Below are positions 1 to 8,053 of a stretch of DNA of 64,000 nt, piece after piece. A program made the position numbers and the translations under genes. Below the pieces are notes generated by a model. It made no database searches. It was not told the DNA's origin and saw nothing but the letters and a program-made list of their open reading frames with translations. How positions within the stretch are numbered: position 1 is the first letter of the stretch; each line of letters starts with the position of its first letter. This DNA comes from an uncultured Bacteroidia bacterium. Its GTDB lineage: Bacteria > Bacteroidota > Bacteroidia > Bacteroidales > UBA932. The DNA lies in NCBI GenBank assembly GCA_902801205.1, contig CADCHE010000009.1, positions 1-64,000 on the forward strand, read 5' to 3'.

Positions 1-846
1 ATCCAGGTATGCCTGGGCTCCTGACAATTGAAGATTACGGACACGGGCCATTTCCTCCTTGGTAAGGTAGATTACCTTTTTCTGAGTTGTTTTCAGTGTC
101 GGCTTGAATGACTTATAAGCCATGTTCGTATTGTAACCGTTTTCGGTCGCCCAGTTTAGGAACCAACGGAGAAAACGTAGTTTCTTTTCGATGGAAGAGT
201 TCTTCAAGCCGATGATGTCATCGTGGTCATAATCATCCCTTTCCCCTTTCTTCTTACGGGGAGTCCTGAGTCTTTTGACATCCCGGAAATAAGCGACATA
301 CTCCGCCAAGGTAGACTCAGTTAGGTCTGAGAACTTTAGGTTCTTCTTGAAAGCCTTGAGGTCTCTCCGCATCGTCTCCATCTTTGCATAGGTTGCCGTT
401 GTCCAAGCATTCTTCTCCCCGCTTTCCTTAACAAACTTGTCGTAAACTTCAAAGAAGTCCGAAGATTTAGGCTTACGTTCCTTTTTGGGTTCCGGATCCG
501 GCTTCTTGGGTACAATCCCCTTTATTCTTTCCTGATACTTGTCGGCAACTTGCTTTTTCGTCGGATTTATGTCGTTGGCCTCGAAGTATCTGAAGGCCGT
601 CACCATTTGCTCACGACAGTTGCGAAGTGTGTTGTTAATAGAAATGGTTGTCTCTCCTTTTGGTCCCTTATATCCTTCCTTCACACACTGATTCTCCGCA
701 TCCCAGGCATCAAGGCTGTTCACCTGACAGCCCGTAGAGGTTATCAGTCGCTGACCATTGAAAGTAGCATGTTGCTGGATTTGGAAAAGGCTCTTTTCCT
801 TTCCATAGGGGCGAAGTTTGAAGGCAATCTGGTATTTCAGAATCAT
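1..846 (-). CDS. Tyrosine recombinase (integrase), N-terminal part only
   Basis: The minus strand reads open for 282 codons from an ATG at 846 to the window edge, so the C-terminal catalytic domain with the Arg/His/Tyr residues is outside the window. The visible part has an N-terminal arm-type DNA-binding region with the family's short conserved pattern (residues 1-60, including STGCQV), a linker rich in Lys and Pro near 110-130, then a SAM-like core-binding domain ending in YLTKEEMARVRNL, which is the usual junction to the catalytic domain in Bacteroidota integrases. It presumably integrates or excises the mobile element that includes the genes to about 6.4 kb. An inverted repeat lies directly before the start codon. 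Confidence 0.85.
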   Translation of the reverse strand, partial: MILKYQIAFKLRPYGKEKSLFQIQQHATFNGQRLITSTGCQVNSLDAWDAENQCVKEGYKGPKGETTISINNTLRNCREQMVTAFRYFEANDINPTKKQVADKYQERIKGIVPKKPDPEPKKERKPKSSDFFEVYDKFVKESGEKNAWTTATYAKMETMRRDLKAFKKNLKFSDLTESTLAEYVAYFRDVKRLRTPRKKKGERDDYDHDDIIGLKNSSIEKKLRFLRWFLNWATENGYNTNMAYKSFKPTLKTTQKKVIYLTKEEMARVRNLQLSGAQAYLD

Positions 847-890
847 TTTGTCACACGATTTATTCGTTTCGTGTCACAAAAATGTGACAA
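847..890. repeat. Inverted repeat at the integrase start
   Basis: TTTGTCACACGA (847-858) and TCGTGTCACAAA (869-880) form a 12-base inverted repeat with one mismatch. A further TGTGACA lies at 884-890. The three TGTCACA-type words sit immediately upstream of the integrase start codon, where an autorepressor or excisionase/integrase arm site would be expected. Function is inference. Confidence 0.5.
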
Positions 891-1001
891 TTTTCTGTAA
901 ATTCCAATACCTACACCCACAATATAACGCAGTACAATAATGATTTCTACAGTCCTCTGTGGCAGGTTTTACAAGATTTTCGTATCTCCTATGCTCCACA
1001 G

Positions 1002-1036
1002 AAATCCCTCTCAGATTAGTCTGAGGGGGATTTTTC
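1002..1036 (+). terminator. Hairpin followed by T-run
   Basis: AAATCCCTCTCAGA and TCTGAGGGGGATTT pair around the loop TTAG with one mismatched position, and TTTTT follows on the plus strand. This has the form of a rho-independent terminator, although no plus-strand gene is seen just upstream. It may belong to a gene lost by integration or recombination. Confidence 0.5.
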
Positions 1037-1146
1037 GTATAGAGTGGCCCAAATAATGTCCCATTTTTGTATCTGTGCCACCCGTATCAGCAGGATGGGA
1101 TTGCTCTTTATAAATTAGACTGCCAGATTATAGCGGATTAACCCTC

Positions 1147-1154
1147 TATCTTTG
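1147..1154 (+). promoter_or_regulatory. Bacteroidota -7 element
   Basis: TATCTTTG fits the TAnnTTTG consensus and lies 62 bases before the likely ATG at 1209. No convincing -33 element is seen. Confidence 0.45.
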
Positions 1155-1208
1155 TCGGTAAAGAAAACAATTACTATCTTTATTAAATAATAAAGGGGAA
1201 TGAATTTT

Positions 1209-1686
1209 ATGGCAACGGTTAGTCAAGAGAAACTTATCTTAGATGCATTGAAGATAGCCAGAGAGTGCGATGCTGATTATCCCAGATATGTCACGTTAAT
1301 TATTGCATTGAATACGCTTATAGGCTGGACGGACGGTAATCAGATCTATGTCTGGATAAATCAAAACAAAGACAGGTGGGTCACATTACCAACAACCATT
1401 CAAAGACGAGAACCTCTGCTTGCTGCTTTCTGATACTCAGAAGGCGAACATTGAGGTTAAGCACTATGGATGCCTATTTCAAACCTCCGTGGATTGTCCT
1501 CCAACTAATCCCATTATTCGCAAAAGTGAACTTCCCGATTGCGAAAAGGACGCTTCATCGGTAACGATTGCATATAAGATTGGTTCAGATAATTGTAAGA
1601 TTAGCGAGGAGAAAGTAAAAGCCATCTCCAACTTTTTTTGCAATAGATTCCCAGGATTAACGGTTTGTTTCTGCGGTTTGATGTGA
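1209..1686 (+). pseudogene. Frameshifted small hypothetical gene
   Basis: An open frame runs from ATG 1209, which lies ten bases after an AAAGGGG ribosome-binding-like sequence, to a stop at 1431-1433 (an in-frame ATG at 1200 is possible). A second frame, open from about 1360 to the stop at 1684-1686, continues with similar composition and no good start of its own. Joining them by one base in the overlap 1360-1430 would give a protein of roughly 158 residues. I do not recognise it. It could be a real frameshift mutation, a sequencing error or two small genes. It converges on the nuclease gene, so it is not a typical downstream immunity gene. Confidence 0.45.
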
Positions 1687-1730
1687 TTAAGGTCTCCCAT
1701 GTGAAATTAGACCTTGCCCGAAAGGAGGTA

Positions 1731-2375
1731 CTATTGCCCTGCGACAATGGCCAGCATTGCGACCCCGCCGAAGTGACGGATGTTGTCGTGGACTTCACGG
1801 ACGACGAGGCGGAGCGTCTGGCAGTCCGGTTCTTCGTGCCAAACCAGATTCTCGCTTTCCTTGAAATCCTTGACTTCCCGGACACTTTTGCCCATATTCT
1901 TTGCCAGCAGGGCGAACCCTGCCTCGTGAAGATATTGACGGTCACCAGTTTCCACGATGCGCCGGATCCCTTCCTTTCCGAGTTCCCGCTCCCAGTCAAG
2001 AACCACTTCCGCTTTTGAGACCGGCCTGAAGTCAGCCCGGCCGTCGTTGAAGTTTATTCCCTGGAATCCGTTCTCAACCTTGATCTGCCTCCATGTTTTT
2101 CCATGCATGTTGCTATAGCCCTTGTCCGGGGGGATCACATTATCGTCCGGAATCCAGAGCGAGTCGCCCGGCTCACCTGTCCATCGCCCACCTGATGTGG
2201 GAATATTCTTCCTGCCACGGTCGCTGTACAACTGCCCCCAGAGGGCGTCCAGCATCCTCTGGTCCCTCTCCGGCAACTCATCAAACCGCCTCTGTTTCAG
2301 CCCATCATCCCTTATCCCATCCAGCTCCCGCTGGAGCGTTGATAGGCGCTTCGCTAAAATTGCGAAAGAATCCAC
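1731..2375 (-). CDS. HNH/Endo VII superfamily (WHH-like) nuclease, candidate toxin
   Basis: This 214-residue protein has a charged helical N-terminus (1-50). Its C-terminal half matches the toxin-nuclease pattern of the HNH/Endo VII superfamily: GINFNDGRADFRPVS near 106-120, then WHE at 179-181, His196 and a HFGG motif from His201. In that family the W-H-[HE] block and the later histidines form the metal site that cuts DNA. No secretion or PAAR-like domain is fused, so delivery is unclear. It is the last gene of an eight-gene minus-strand cluster, the usual place for an effector. No co-directional immunity gene follows. The family assignment is by motif recall; activity is inferred. Confidence 0.7.
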   Translation of the reverse strand: MDSFAILAKRLSTLQRELDGIRDDGLKQRRFDELPERDQRMLDALWGQLYSDRGRKNIPTSGGRWTGEPGDSLWIPDDNVIPPDKGYSNMHGKTWRQIKVENGFQGINFNDGRADFRPVSKAEVVLDWERELGKEGIRRIVETGDRQYLHEAGFALLAKNMGKSVREVKDFKESENLVWHEEPDCQTLRLVVREVHDNIRHFGGVAMLAIVAGQ

Positions 2376-2396
2376 AAGACTTCAGAACTAAATGAG

Positions 2397-2558
2397 TTAT
2401 TTTCTTTTAGCTCCAATGAAAATACTGGCTACGGCTTTTATAACCTCTGCCAGTCCCCTCAAGAGATCCGCATCATGAGGATCGGTTCCATAGGATCCAT
2501 CTGAGTTTTTGTGAAAATCACGCAAATTGTTGCTAAGTTGTTTGTTGACTTTACTCAT
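2397..2558 (-). CDS. Small 53-residue hypothetical protein
   Basis: The ATG at 2558 opens 53 codons to the stop at 2397-2399. The protein starts MSKVNKQLSNN, contains a YGTDPHDAD segment, and ends in a hydrophobic helix (LAEVIKAVASIFIGA) and a basic tail, so it may be membrane-associated. The start lies 2 bases after the stop of the zinc-ribbon gene and the nuclease starts 21 bases downstream, which argues that it is translated as part of the cluster. It could be a cognate antitoxin or a regulator, but nothing in the sequence proves this. Confidence 0.6.
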   Translation of the reverse strand: MSKVNKQLSNNLRDFHKNSDGSYGTDPHDADLLRGLAEVIKAVASIFIGAKRK

Positions 2559-2560
2559 CT

Positions 2561-2737
2561 TTATTTTGTTTTGATTATCTTTCCTAAAACATACACCGCC
2601 AGCGGGACACTGGGGCTGAGGTGGCCGCAGTTGGGACAGGGCATTGAGGGATAGTTCGATGGCCCGGCAGGAGCCGGGTCGACAAACATCTCAACCTTGA
2701 AAACCCCTTTGCAGTGTGGACATTTGTAGTACGCCAT
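2561..2737 (-). CDS. Small zinc-ribbon protein
   Basis: This 58-residue protein has two CPxC knuckles, CPHC at residues 6-9 and CPNC at 34-37, separated by 24 residues: a classic zinc ribbon that should bind one Zn ion. The C-terminus is hydrophobic then basic (VYVLGKIIKTK). It sits between the single-pass membrane protein and the 53-residue peptide, with only 2 bases to the latter. Such ribbons often act as nucleic-acid or protein-binding adaptors. The specific role is unknown. Confidence 0.7.
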   Translation of the reverse strand: MAYYKCPHCKGVFKVEMFVDPAPAGPSNYPSMPCPNCGHLSPSVPLAVYVLGKIIKTK

Positions 2738-2752
2738 GGTTTTCGTCTCCTG

Positions 2753-3688
2753 TTATTGATTCAGTGTAAAGGTATACTCTTTTGTGGGGCTATTACCCGC
2801 TAGGCGGCTCTCATTACTCTCATATTTTAACATCTTCCCTCTTAATTCGGAATACATGGATAGCGGCCCGGAACTATTACTGGAAAAAAACCATTCTTCC
2901 GTTCCTTTCCCAGTTACCATAGTTAGAGTCCGAGGGCTTTTGTCAGAGACTTTTCCCGAGACGTTGATGTGGTTCGATTCTTTGTTTTTCTTGTACCAAT
3001 AATAACCGGAAACCGTTCCGTCATCAGTTACTGAAAGTTTGAATATAACGGGGTATGTGGAAGAACCTTGTACCAACTCCCCTGAAAGCCGAACGATGTT
3101 CATTTCAGGAAAAGTTGAAAAAGATTTCACTATCGCATCTCCTGCAGGTTTATGTATTTCCGGATAGGTGGTTTCAATGCTATAGAAATATCCTTCCTTA
3201 GACACTTCCTTAAGATAGAAGATGTTACCACTCTCGTTCTTCCCAGAAAGGACAAAATAATCGCCGTCCTTTAAATACTTGTAGGAAACTGTACCCGATT
3301 CGGAGCGAGTCTTAAGCTCGTCTTCATAAAGGACAGATATTCCGGGGACATCTCCCGCATCCCAAGCTTTGGCAACCACATCAATTCCTTTATCTTCAGA
3401 TTTGACTCTAGCTGACCCGGGGGAGAAGGATTCGGAATTTAGATAATTTGGATAACGTATTGTAAATAAATTAGTAGGGTCTTTCCGTATTTTAAAATCC
3501 CATACAGTAGAACTGGTGGATGCTTGGACTGCTTCAGCTAAACCCTTTTGCTGTTTATTCTTTTTGGGAGCGGAATCAACGCTGAAACCTAAATATAGAA
3601 AAAGTGCTGAAACAATCAGACATCCTATACTTATTAGTACGTCTCGAGTCTGGTTCGAAGAATAATCAGGATCTCTCAAATACTCCAT
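2753..3688 (-). CDS. Single-pass membrane protein of unknown function
   Basis: I take the ATG at 3688, six bases after GAGAGG, rather than the TTG at 3700. The 311-residue product starts MEYLRDPDYSS, has one transmembrane helix at about 17-38 (VLISIGCLIVSALFLYLGF), then an extra-cytoplasmic or cytoplasmic domain of beta-rich character with two repeats of a GYYWY/YKKN type. I recognise no catalytic motif. It lies 12 bases downstream of the 135-residue gene in the island cluster. Confidence 0.65.
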   Translation of the reverse strand: MEYLRDPDYSSNQTRDVLISIGCLIVSALFLYLGFSVDSAPKKNKQQKGLAEAVQASTSSTVWDFKIRKDPTNLFTIRYPNYLNSESFSPGSARVKSEDKGIDVVAKAWDAGDVPGISVLYEDELKTRSESGTVSYKYLKDGDYFVLSGKNESGNIFYLKEVSKEGYFYSIETTYPEIHKPAGDAIVKSFSTFPEMNIVRLSGELVQGSSTYPVIFKLSVTDDGTVSGYYWYKKNKESNHINVSGKVSDKSPRTLTMVTGKGTEEWFFSSNSSGPLSMYSELRGKMLKYESNESRLAGNSPTKEYTFTLNQ

Positions 3689-3700
3689 GTTGCCTCTCAA

Positions 3701-4108
3701 TTAAAAATCCAGCAAAGGTTGGTCCGTATTTTCCCAAAGTCGGGCGAATTCTTGAAAGTCCGACAGAGGTGAGGATGTGACAATGCCGCTTATCCCTTGT
3801 AAGGCTGCGATAATCAATTGATTATCGCCGGTATTAACTGCTTTGTCAAGCAAATCGTAATATTTTGTCAATGCTTTGTCTCGTTCCCCGAAAGTGTGAT
3901 TTAAAAAATCTTGGCAGGCCTTGTACTTCGCGACAGTCTCTGTGATTTTCACTTTACTCCAAGCTTCAACCGCTTTTCTTTTCTCTGAGACTTCCTTGCA
4001 TCGGGCATACAAGTCCATAGCTTGGTTCATTTTGCCCATAAGATTATTTGCTTCCGCAAGATTTTGTGAATAGCCATTCTCTGCTACCATCATTTCGTCT
4101 TCTGTCAT
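3701..4108 (-). CDS. Helical hypothetical protein (135 aa)
   Basis: The protein is predicted almost entirely alpha-helical, with heptad-like stretches in its first 70 residues (for example NLMGKMNQAMDLYARC) suggesting a coiled coil. Its ATG overlaps the stop of the 531-residue membrane protein in an ATGA junction (4105-4108), so the two are probably translationally coupled and may interact. I do not recognise the family. Confidence 0.65.
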   Translation of the reverse strand: MTEDEMMVAENGYSQNLAEANNLMGKMNQAMDLYARCKEVSEKRKAVEAWSKVKITETVAKYKACQDFLNHTFGERDKALTKYYDLLDKAVNTGDNQLIIAALQGISGIVTSSPLSDFQEFARLWENTDQPLLDF

Positions 4109-5700
4109 AATTCTGTCTTACTTATTTTGTTATACTCGTTTGTGGCTATTGCCAATTGTTGGAGTTCCGTTAGAGAAGGGACAATTCCTTCTTGAAATAC
4201 TTTTTCTCTAAGCGGAGCATATATTTTAATGAATCCTTTGTTAGCGTTAATAATCGCCCGTATGATCTCAATCGCCCTTAAGGTATTTGACTTACCTTCA
4301 AGATATCCATCTACGACTTTAGGAAATAACTCGATGATTTCAGCTTGTTGATTAAGGTTATTATCAATTACTTCCGCACGCTTTTCAAAATAATCACCGA
4401 TCATTTTCAATCCGGTGGTCAGTAACGCCGCTTTAGGATTCTCGACAGCGTAATTGGCAGCTTCTTGATTAGACCCATAATAATTGAGGGTGCTCCTGAT
4501 TGAGGATCCCAGAACGCCAATAGTGTTGATAGACAGTTCTTTATTGTTAAAGTCAGGAATGTCGAAATTGAAGTCAACGTTGATAGAGTCTGAGACTGTC
4601 TTCAATGATTTGCCTCCGGCATTGTCTCGAATATAGTTGAGCAGCTCCGCCCCTAGGAATATGTTTCGATAAGCACATACCCTGGTATATTTGAGAATCT
4701 CATTTATCCCTGTAGCGGTTTCCCTCAGCTCTTGTACTTCTGATAGGGCTGCCTCATATAAGTTCCTAAGTTGTTGAGTCTTTTTTGTTACTTTGTTCTT
4801 ATCAGTAGCAAGGCCAAGTGTTACAAGCCCGAGCACTCCTGTCGCTGAAGTATCCTGCTCCGCAGTTGCCAATAGTTGGTCATAAAGAGGAGATACCCTG
4901 TCATCCTCGAGTTCAGAATAGTATTTGGTGAGAACATTCTCTTGTTTAAGAGGTTTGTTTGAAAGGATTCTATTTTCATCGTTGTCTTTTCGAAGGAGCT
5001 CTGTGTTTCCGCTTTTTTCAGCCACGTCAAGTGCCTCAGTAAAAGACTCAAACACAGATGGTCCCGCTTCTGCCCTGATTGACAAATCATAGAAAAACCT
5101 AAGTCGTTTGTCAAATCTTTCGGTTTTGCCTAGTTGTTCAGCGCCCTCTTCATCAGCGGTGAAGCCTTTGAGACGTTGTTTCACATCAAAATAGTTACTT
5201 GTCGTTACTGCTCCTTCGGGTACGGGAATAGATACTCTATCTCTAATCTCATCTTCGAGGATGCGACACATTTGCCAGTTCTGCTTTCTCGCATTTTCTA
5301 CTTTTATCCGTTTTATTATCCGGAATGTGAAAAATATTGATGTGGCGAGGGCAAGGAATCCTATTGTTAATAGGAATGGCTTGGATGTCACAATCATCCA
5401 TATCCCTCTAAACAACCAGTCAATGGCTTTGTAAGCATAGTAGATGACTACTCCTGCAGATATTATCAAGGCGATCTTGCCAACGAGTTTGGAGGAAATC
5501 ACCTTGATTGGTTTCATGAGTTGTTCCTTCAGGGTTGGTTCATGGTTGGCAGCGGCCCAAGCGGCTCCAACCGCCATGGCAGCGCCCAACCAGGAGTCGA
5601 ATTGTTGTTCTTCCTCTGGAGGATCAACATCAAAAACGAGACAAATGATATAAACTAATGCTGTTATCAGAAAAATGAGAGTACAGACAGTCAGAAACAT
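4105..5700 (-). CDS. Membrane-anchored helical protein (531 aa)
   Basis: Three hydrophobic segments are visible: residues 1-24 (starting MFLTVCTLIFLITAL), about 73-96, and about 104-128. An acidic loop (DPPEEEQQ) and an Ala-rich amphipathic stretch lie between the first two. Residues 130-531 form a long, soluble, mostly helical domain with no recognised motif. The arrangement suits a membrane platform or pore-associated scaffold. It is the largest protein of the island cluster and overlaps the following gene by ATGA. I do not recognise a named family. Confidence 0.7.
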   Translation of the reverse strand: MFLTVCTLIFLITALVYIICLVFDVDPPEEEQQFDSWLGAAMAVGAAWAAANHEPTLKEQLMKPIKVISSKLVGKIALIISAGVVIYYAYKAIDWLFRGIWMIVTSKPFLLTIGFLALATSIFFTFRIIKRIKVENARKQNWQMCRILEDEIRDRVSIPVPEGAVTTSNYFDVKQRLKGFTADEEGAEQLGKTERFDKRLRFFYDLSIRAEAGPSVFESFTEALDVAEKSGNTELLRKDNDENRILSNKPLKQENVLTKYYSELEDDRVSPLYDQLLATAEQDTSATGVLGLVTLGLATDKNKVTKKTQQLRNLYEAALSEVQELRETATGINEILKYTRVCAYRNIFLGAELLNYIRDNAGGKSLKTVSDSINVDFNFDIPDFNNKELSINTIGVLGSSIRSTLNYYGSNQEAANYAVENPKAALLTTGLKMIGDYFEKRAEVIDNNLNQQAEIIELFPKVVDGYLEGKSNTLRAIEIIRAIINANKGFIKIYAPLREKVFQEGIVPSLTELQQLAIATNEYNKISKTEL

Positions 5701-5706
5701 AATCTT

Positions 5707-5922
5707 CTATTGTTTTTTCACGTCTAAATCCGACATGTTCAATGCGTTGGCTTTCTTTAGGGAGATGCCGAACATACGCATGAAGGCGTCTTCGACGGCC
5801 TGGCCACCGTTCACGGTGACGGGATTGTTGAAAGGGGATACGACTTGCACGGTCATTCCTGGCTCGATCAGCACTCCGTTGCAGATTTTGCGACGTTTTG
5901 TAGTAATAGTGAACAGTGCCAT
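5707..5922 (-). CDS. Short DUF6140-like protein
   Basis: The 71-residue product starts MALFTITTKRRK, has an EPGMTVQVV beta segment, the phrase NGGQAVEDAF and a C-terminal KKANALN helix. This pattern resembles the short Bacteroidales family I recall as DUF6140; I could not check that. The ATG at 5922 is chosen because it lies 2 bases after the stop of the preceding membrane protein. The longer upstream reading in this frame overlaps that gene and has no family-like sequence. Its role is unknown, but such proteins occur on mobile elements. Confidence 0.65.
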   Translation of the reverse strand: MALFTITTKRRKICNGVLIEPGMTVQVVSPFNNPVTVNGGQAVEDAFMRMFGISLKKANALNMSDLDVKKQ

Positions 5923-5924
5923 GG

Positions 5925-6365
5925 TTATGATTCTAATACCAAACTCCAGTAAATCAGGTTGGCCGCGACACATCCGAATAACAATTCGAAAAAGATGGGG
6001 TGCGGAAGAAGTGCCGGTACTCCGAACGCGCATAGGCCAGCTATGACAATTCCCGCGAGTAAGGGCAACCAGAGCGGCTGCTCCGACGCTTTCCCAATGG
6101 CCCATGTCAGGAGAATAGCGACAATCACGGCCAGGAATGTACATGAGCAGAATAACGCCACACCATGTCCGGTATAATCAGTGCCGGTCAAAAAGATGAA
6201 GTCCCTGCCTTTAAAGATCAGGAACAGTGCGATGGACAGAACTACGGTAATACCTATATAGTATAGGAAACCGAGCTTTTCCATATATCGGTCAGAAAAA
6301 TCCATTTGATATGTGTTATAAAGCATTTCAAATATGATGAATATTCTTCCTGCCATCAAGGTCAT
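5925..6365 (-). CDS. Four-helix membrane protein
   Basis: This 146-residue reading has about four transmembrane segments: roughly 31-50, 67-87, 94-113 and 122-142. Several in-frame ATGs (6365, 6305, 6284) are possible, and MDFSDRY at 6305 would still leave all helices intact. It heads the eight-gene island cluster. The family is not recognised. The start is uncertain because I see no clear promoter between it and the diverging nitroreductase remnant. Confidence 0.6.
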   Translation of the reverse strand: MTLMAGRIFIIFEMLYNTYQMDFSDRYMEKLGFLYYIGITVVLSIALFLIFKGRDFIFLTGTDYTGHGVALFCSCTFLAVIVAILLTWAIGKASEQPLWLPLLAGIVIAGLCAFGVPALLPHPIFFELLFGCVAANLIYWSLVLES

Positions 6366-6439
6366 ATTCGGGTCATTTTGCTTACCGGGAATCTGGGTTA
6401 AGTCTTGTCAAAAACGCTGGAATCCGTTATCCTAGCGCC

Positions 6440-6754
6440 ATGAAGAAATTAGTGATTATTGCCATCTCCGTTGTGGCGGCCATGTCCTGCGGACGGCAGG
6501 TAAGTGAGTCATCTTCAGCGGTTTCCTTCGATGATGTGCTGGAAACCCGCCGCAGCATAAGGGATTTCGATGCGTCAAAAGAAGTCACCGAAGCTCAGGT
6601 CAGGGAAATTCTCACCGCGGCCCAGGACGCTCCTTCCTGGACTAATTCCCAACCAAGCAGGTATTATGTGGCCATCAGCCCCGACGCAATAGCAATTTCC
6701 TCATCCCTTTTTCGTGCAGGACCATTTTCTTGGGGCATAATTATTGCTGAATGA
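6440..6754 (+). pseudogene. Truncated nitroreductase (lipoprotein)
   Basis: The gene starts well: a lipoprotein signal with Cys after VAAMS, then the nitroreductase N-terminus with ETRRSIRDFD and the FMN-binding-type APSWTNSQPSRYYV. From about residue 82 the match stops and an unrelated tail of about 20 residues (from IAISSSLF) runs to a stop. Nitroreductases of this type have near 200 residues, so more than half is missing. The break at about 6690 lies just before an AT-rich stretch flanked by AGCAAT/ATTGCT. It is adjacent to the island, suggesting deletion during rearrangement. Confidence 0.75.
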
Positions 6755-6790
6755 CCTGTTCCGGATGTAGCCTCTGTTTGGAATCCTGTT

Positions 6791-8023
6791 ATGAATCACC
6801 ATATGATAAAAAAACACTTCTTCTTCCTGTGCGCCGCTTTCCTGATGGCGGCCTCCTGCGCCGAACAGGTGCCGGAGAAGGGCGCCCTGATCCTTGGTCA
6901 TGCCACTGGCCTGGATCCGGAGGACACCGTTGTCGCCATCCTGTTCCAGGTCAACGCCGGTTCCGGCAAAGGGATCCAAACGGATACGTTGCGGGACGGG
7001 CACTTCACCTTTCGGATGGATTCCCTTCCTGAAGCGGACTATTACAATATTCACATCCTTCGGCCCGGCGCGGGCTTCGCTAATGTCATCAGCCAGGGAC
7101 CTGAGATCTATCTGGAACCCGGAGCGCTCGTCCGCATCAACGGAGAGGGAAAGCATCTACGGACGGCACATATCGACAGCCCCGTCAAGGACCAGCGGCT
7201 GCGGCAGCGTTTCATGAAGAAAATGTCCCTGGACGACTGGAATGCCATGGATGATATCATGGCGCACCGGAACCGGGTTATGAATGAACTGTACCATGGC
7301 GAGGGCATCACCCAGGAGCGGAAAGATTCCTTGAGGAAGATGGCGAAGCAGGACCTTGAGGCCTCCCATGAGATCGGCGACCGGCTGGCATTGCAGGAAC
7401 TTGCATTGCTGGAAAAGGAAGAGATCGGAGCTTTCGCCCTTCATAAGCTCAATACGCTGGCCCACGAAGCCTCCGTACGGAAAAAAGAGTATCGCGAAGC
7501 CGTGCTGCGCGTGTACGGACGGCTTTCGGATGTGCAGAAAAACTCCTGGGACGGAATGCAAGCCCTGAACTACCTGCATCCTGTCGAAACCGTAGGGGTC
7601 GGAGCGCCCGTTCCGTCCTACGGCTATGTCGACAAGGACGGGAAGTCCGTACGCCTTTCCGACTTTGCGGCAGGGAAGTGGATCCTGGTGGATTTCTGGA
7701 GCCGTGGCTGCGGTCCGTGCATCAAGTCCGTCCCCGAACTCGGCGCCGTCAGCAGGGAGTTCCAGGACCGGCTGACCGTCGTCAGCATCTGTCTTGACCA
7801 GGAAAAAGACTGGCGGGAAGCATCAAGGAAACACGGCATCTTCTGGAACGACTGGTTCGATCCGAAAGGGGCGTCCGGCGGTGTCCGCGCTTTCGGGATG
7901 AACGGTCTTCCAACCTTCGTCCTCGTTACGCCCGAAGGCCTCATCCATGACATTACCCTCGGATACGGCGAAGGACAACTCCGGCGTTCGGTGCAAAGTG
8001 CACTGAATGCCGAAGGCAAGTGA
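6791..8023 (+). CDS. TlpA-family thiol-disulfide oxidoreductase lipoprotein
   Basis: A signal peptide with a lipobox (LMAASC, Cys23) targets the protein to the envelope. Residues 30-125 resemble the DUF4369 domain often found before thioredoxin folds in Bacteroidota, followed by a helical linker. The thioredoxin-like domain (about 271-405) carries the redox motif CGPC at 307-310 and the cis-Pro loop GLPTFV. It likely reduces or shuffles disulfides in periplasmic proteins. An ATG at 6803 (MIKKHF) would give an equally good signal peptide and may be the real start. Confidence 0.88.
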   Translation: MNHHMIKKHFFFLCAAFLMAASCAEQVPEKGALILGHATGLDPEDTVVAILFQVNAGSGKGIQTDTLRDGHFTFRMDSLPEADYYNIHILRPGAGFANVISQGPEIYLEPGALVRINGEGKHLRTAHIDSPVKDQRLRQRFMKKMSLDDWNAMDDIMAHRNRVMNELYHGEGITQERKDSLRKMAKQDLEASHEIGDRLALQELALLEKEEIGAFALHKLNTLAHEASVRKKEYREAVLRVYGRLSDVQKNSWDGMQALNYLHPVETVGVGAPVPSYGYVDKDGKSVRLSDFAAGKWILVDFWSRGCGPCIKSVPELGAVSREFQDRLTVVSICLDQEKDWREASRKHGIFWNDWFDPKGASGGVRAFGMNGLPTFVLVTPEGLIHDITLGYGEGQLRRSVQSALNAEGK

Positions 8024-8053
8024 TTCAAAGCCGGAAAATCCGCAGGCCCGCAG

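Larger units (their letters stand above)
847..1208. other. Intergenic region between integrase and small gene
   Basis: This stretch has no convincing gene. It contains the inverted repeat next to the integrase, a hairpin at 1002-1034 and a TATCTTTG promoter element at 1147-1154. Low GC and proximity to the integrase make it a plausible place for an attachment or regulatory region, but I find no duplicated att core within the window. Confidence 0.5.

Noticed and set aside
940..1000. Possible tRNA or tmRNA 3' end before the 1002 hairpin
   Set aside because: The T-arm cannot be paired properly (only two of five pairs) and no acceptor partner is present.
1665..2018. Plus-strand open frame opposite the nuclease as a possible immunity gene
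   Set aside because: It is antisense to the conserved nuclease core, and its sequence is the expected mirror of that gene.
5923..6144. Upstream extension of the DUF6140-like reading frame to 6144
   Set aside because: It lies within the preceding membrane-protein gene in another frame and lacks family-like sequence; ATG 5922 is the better start.
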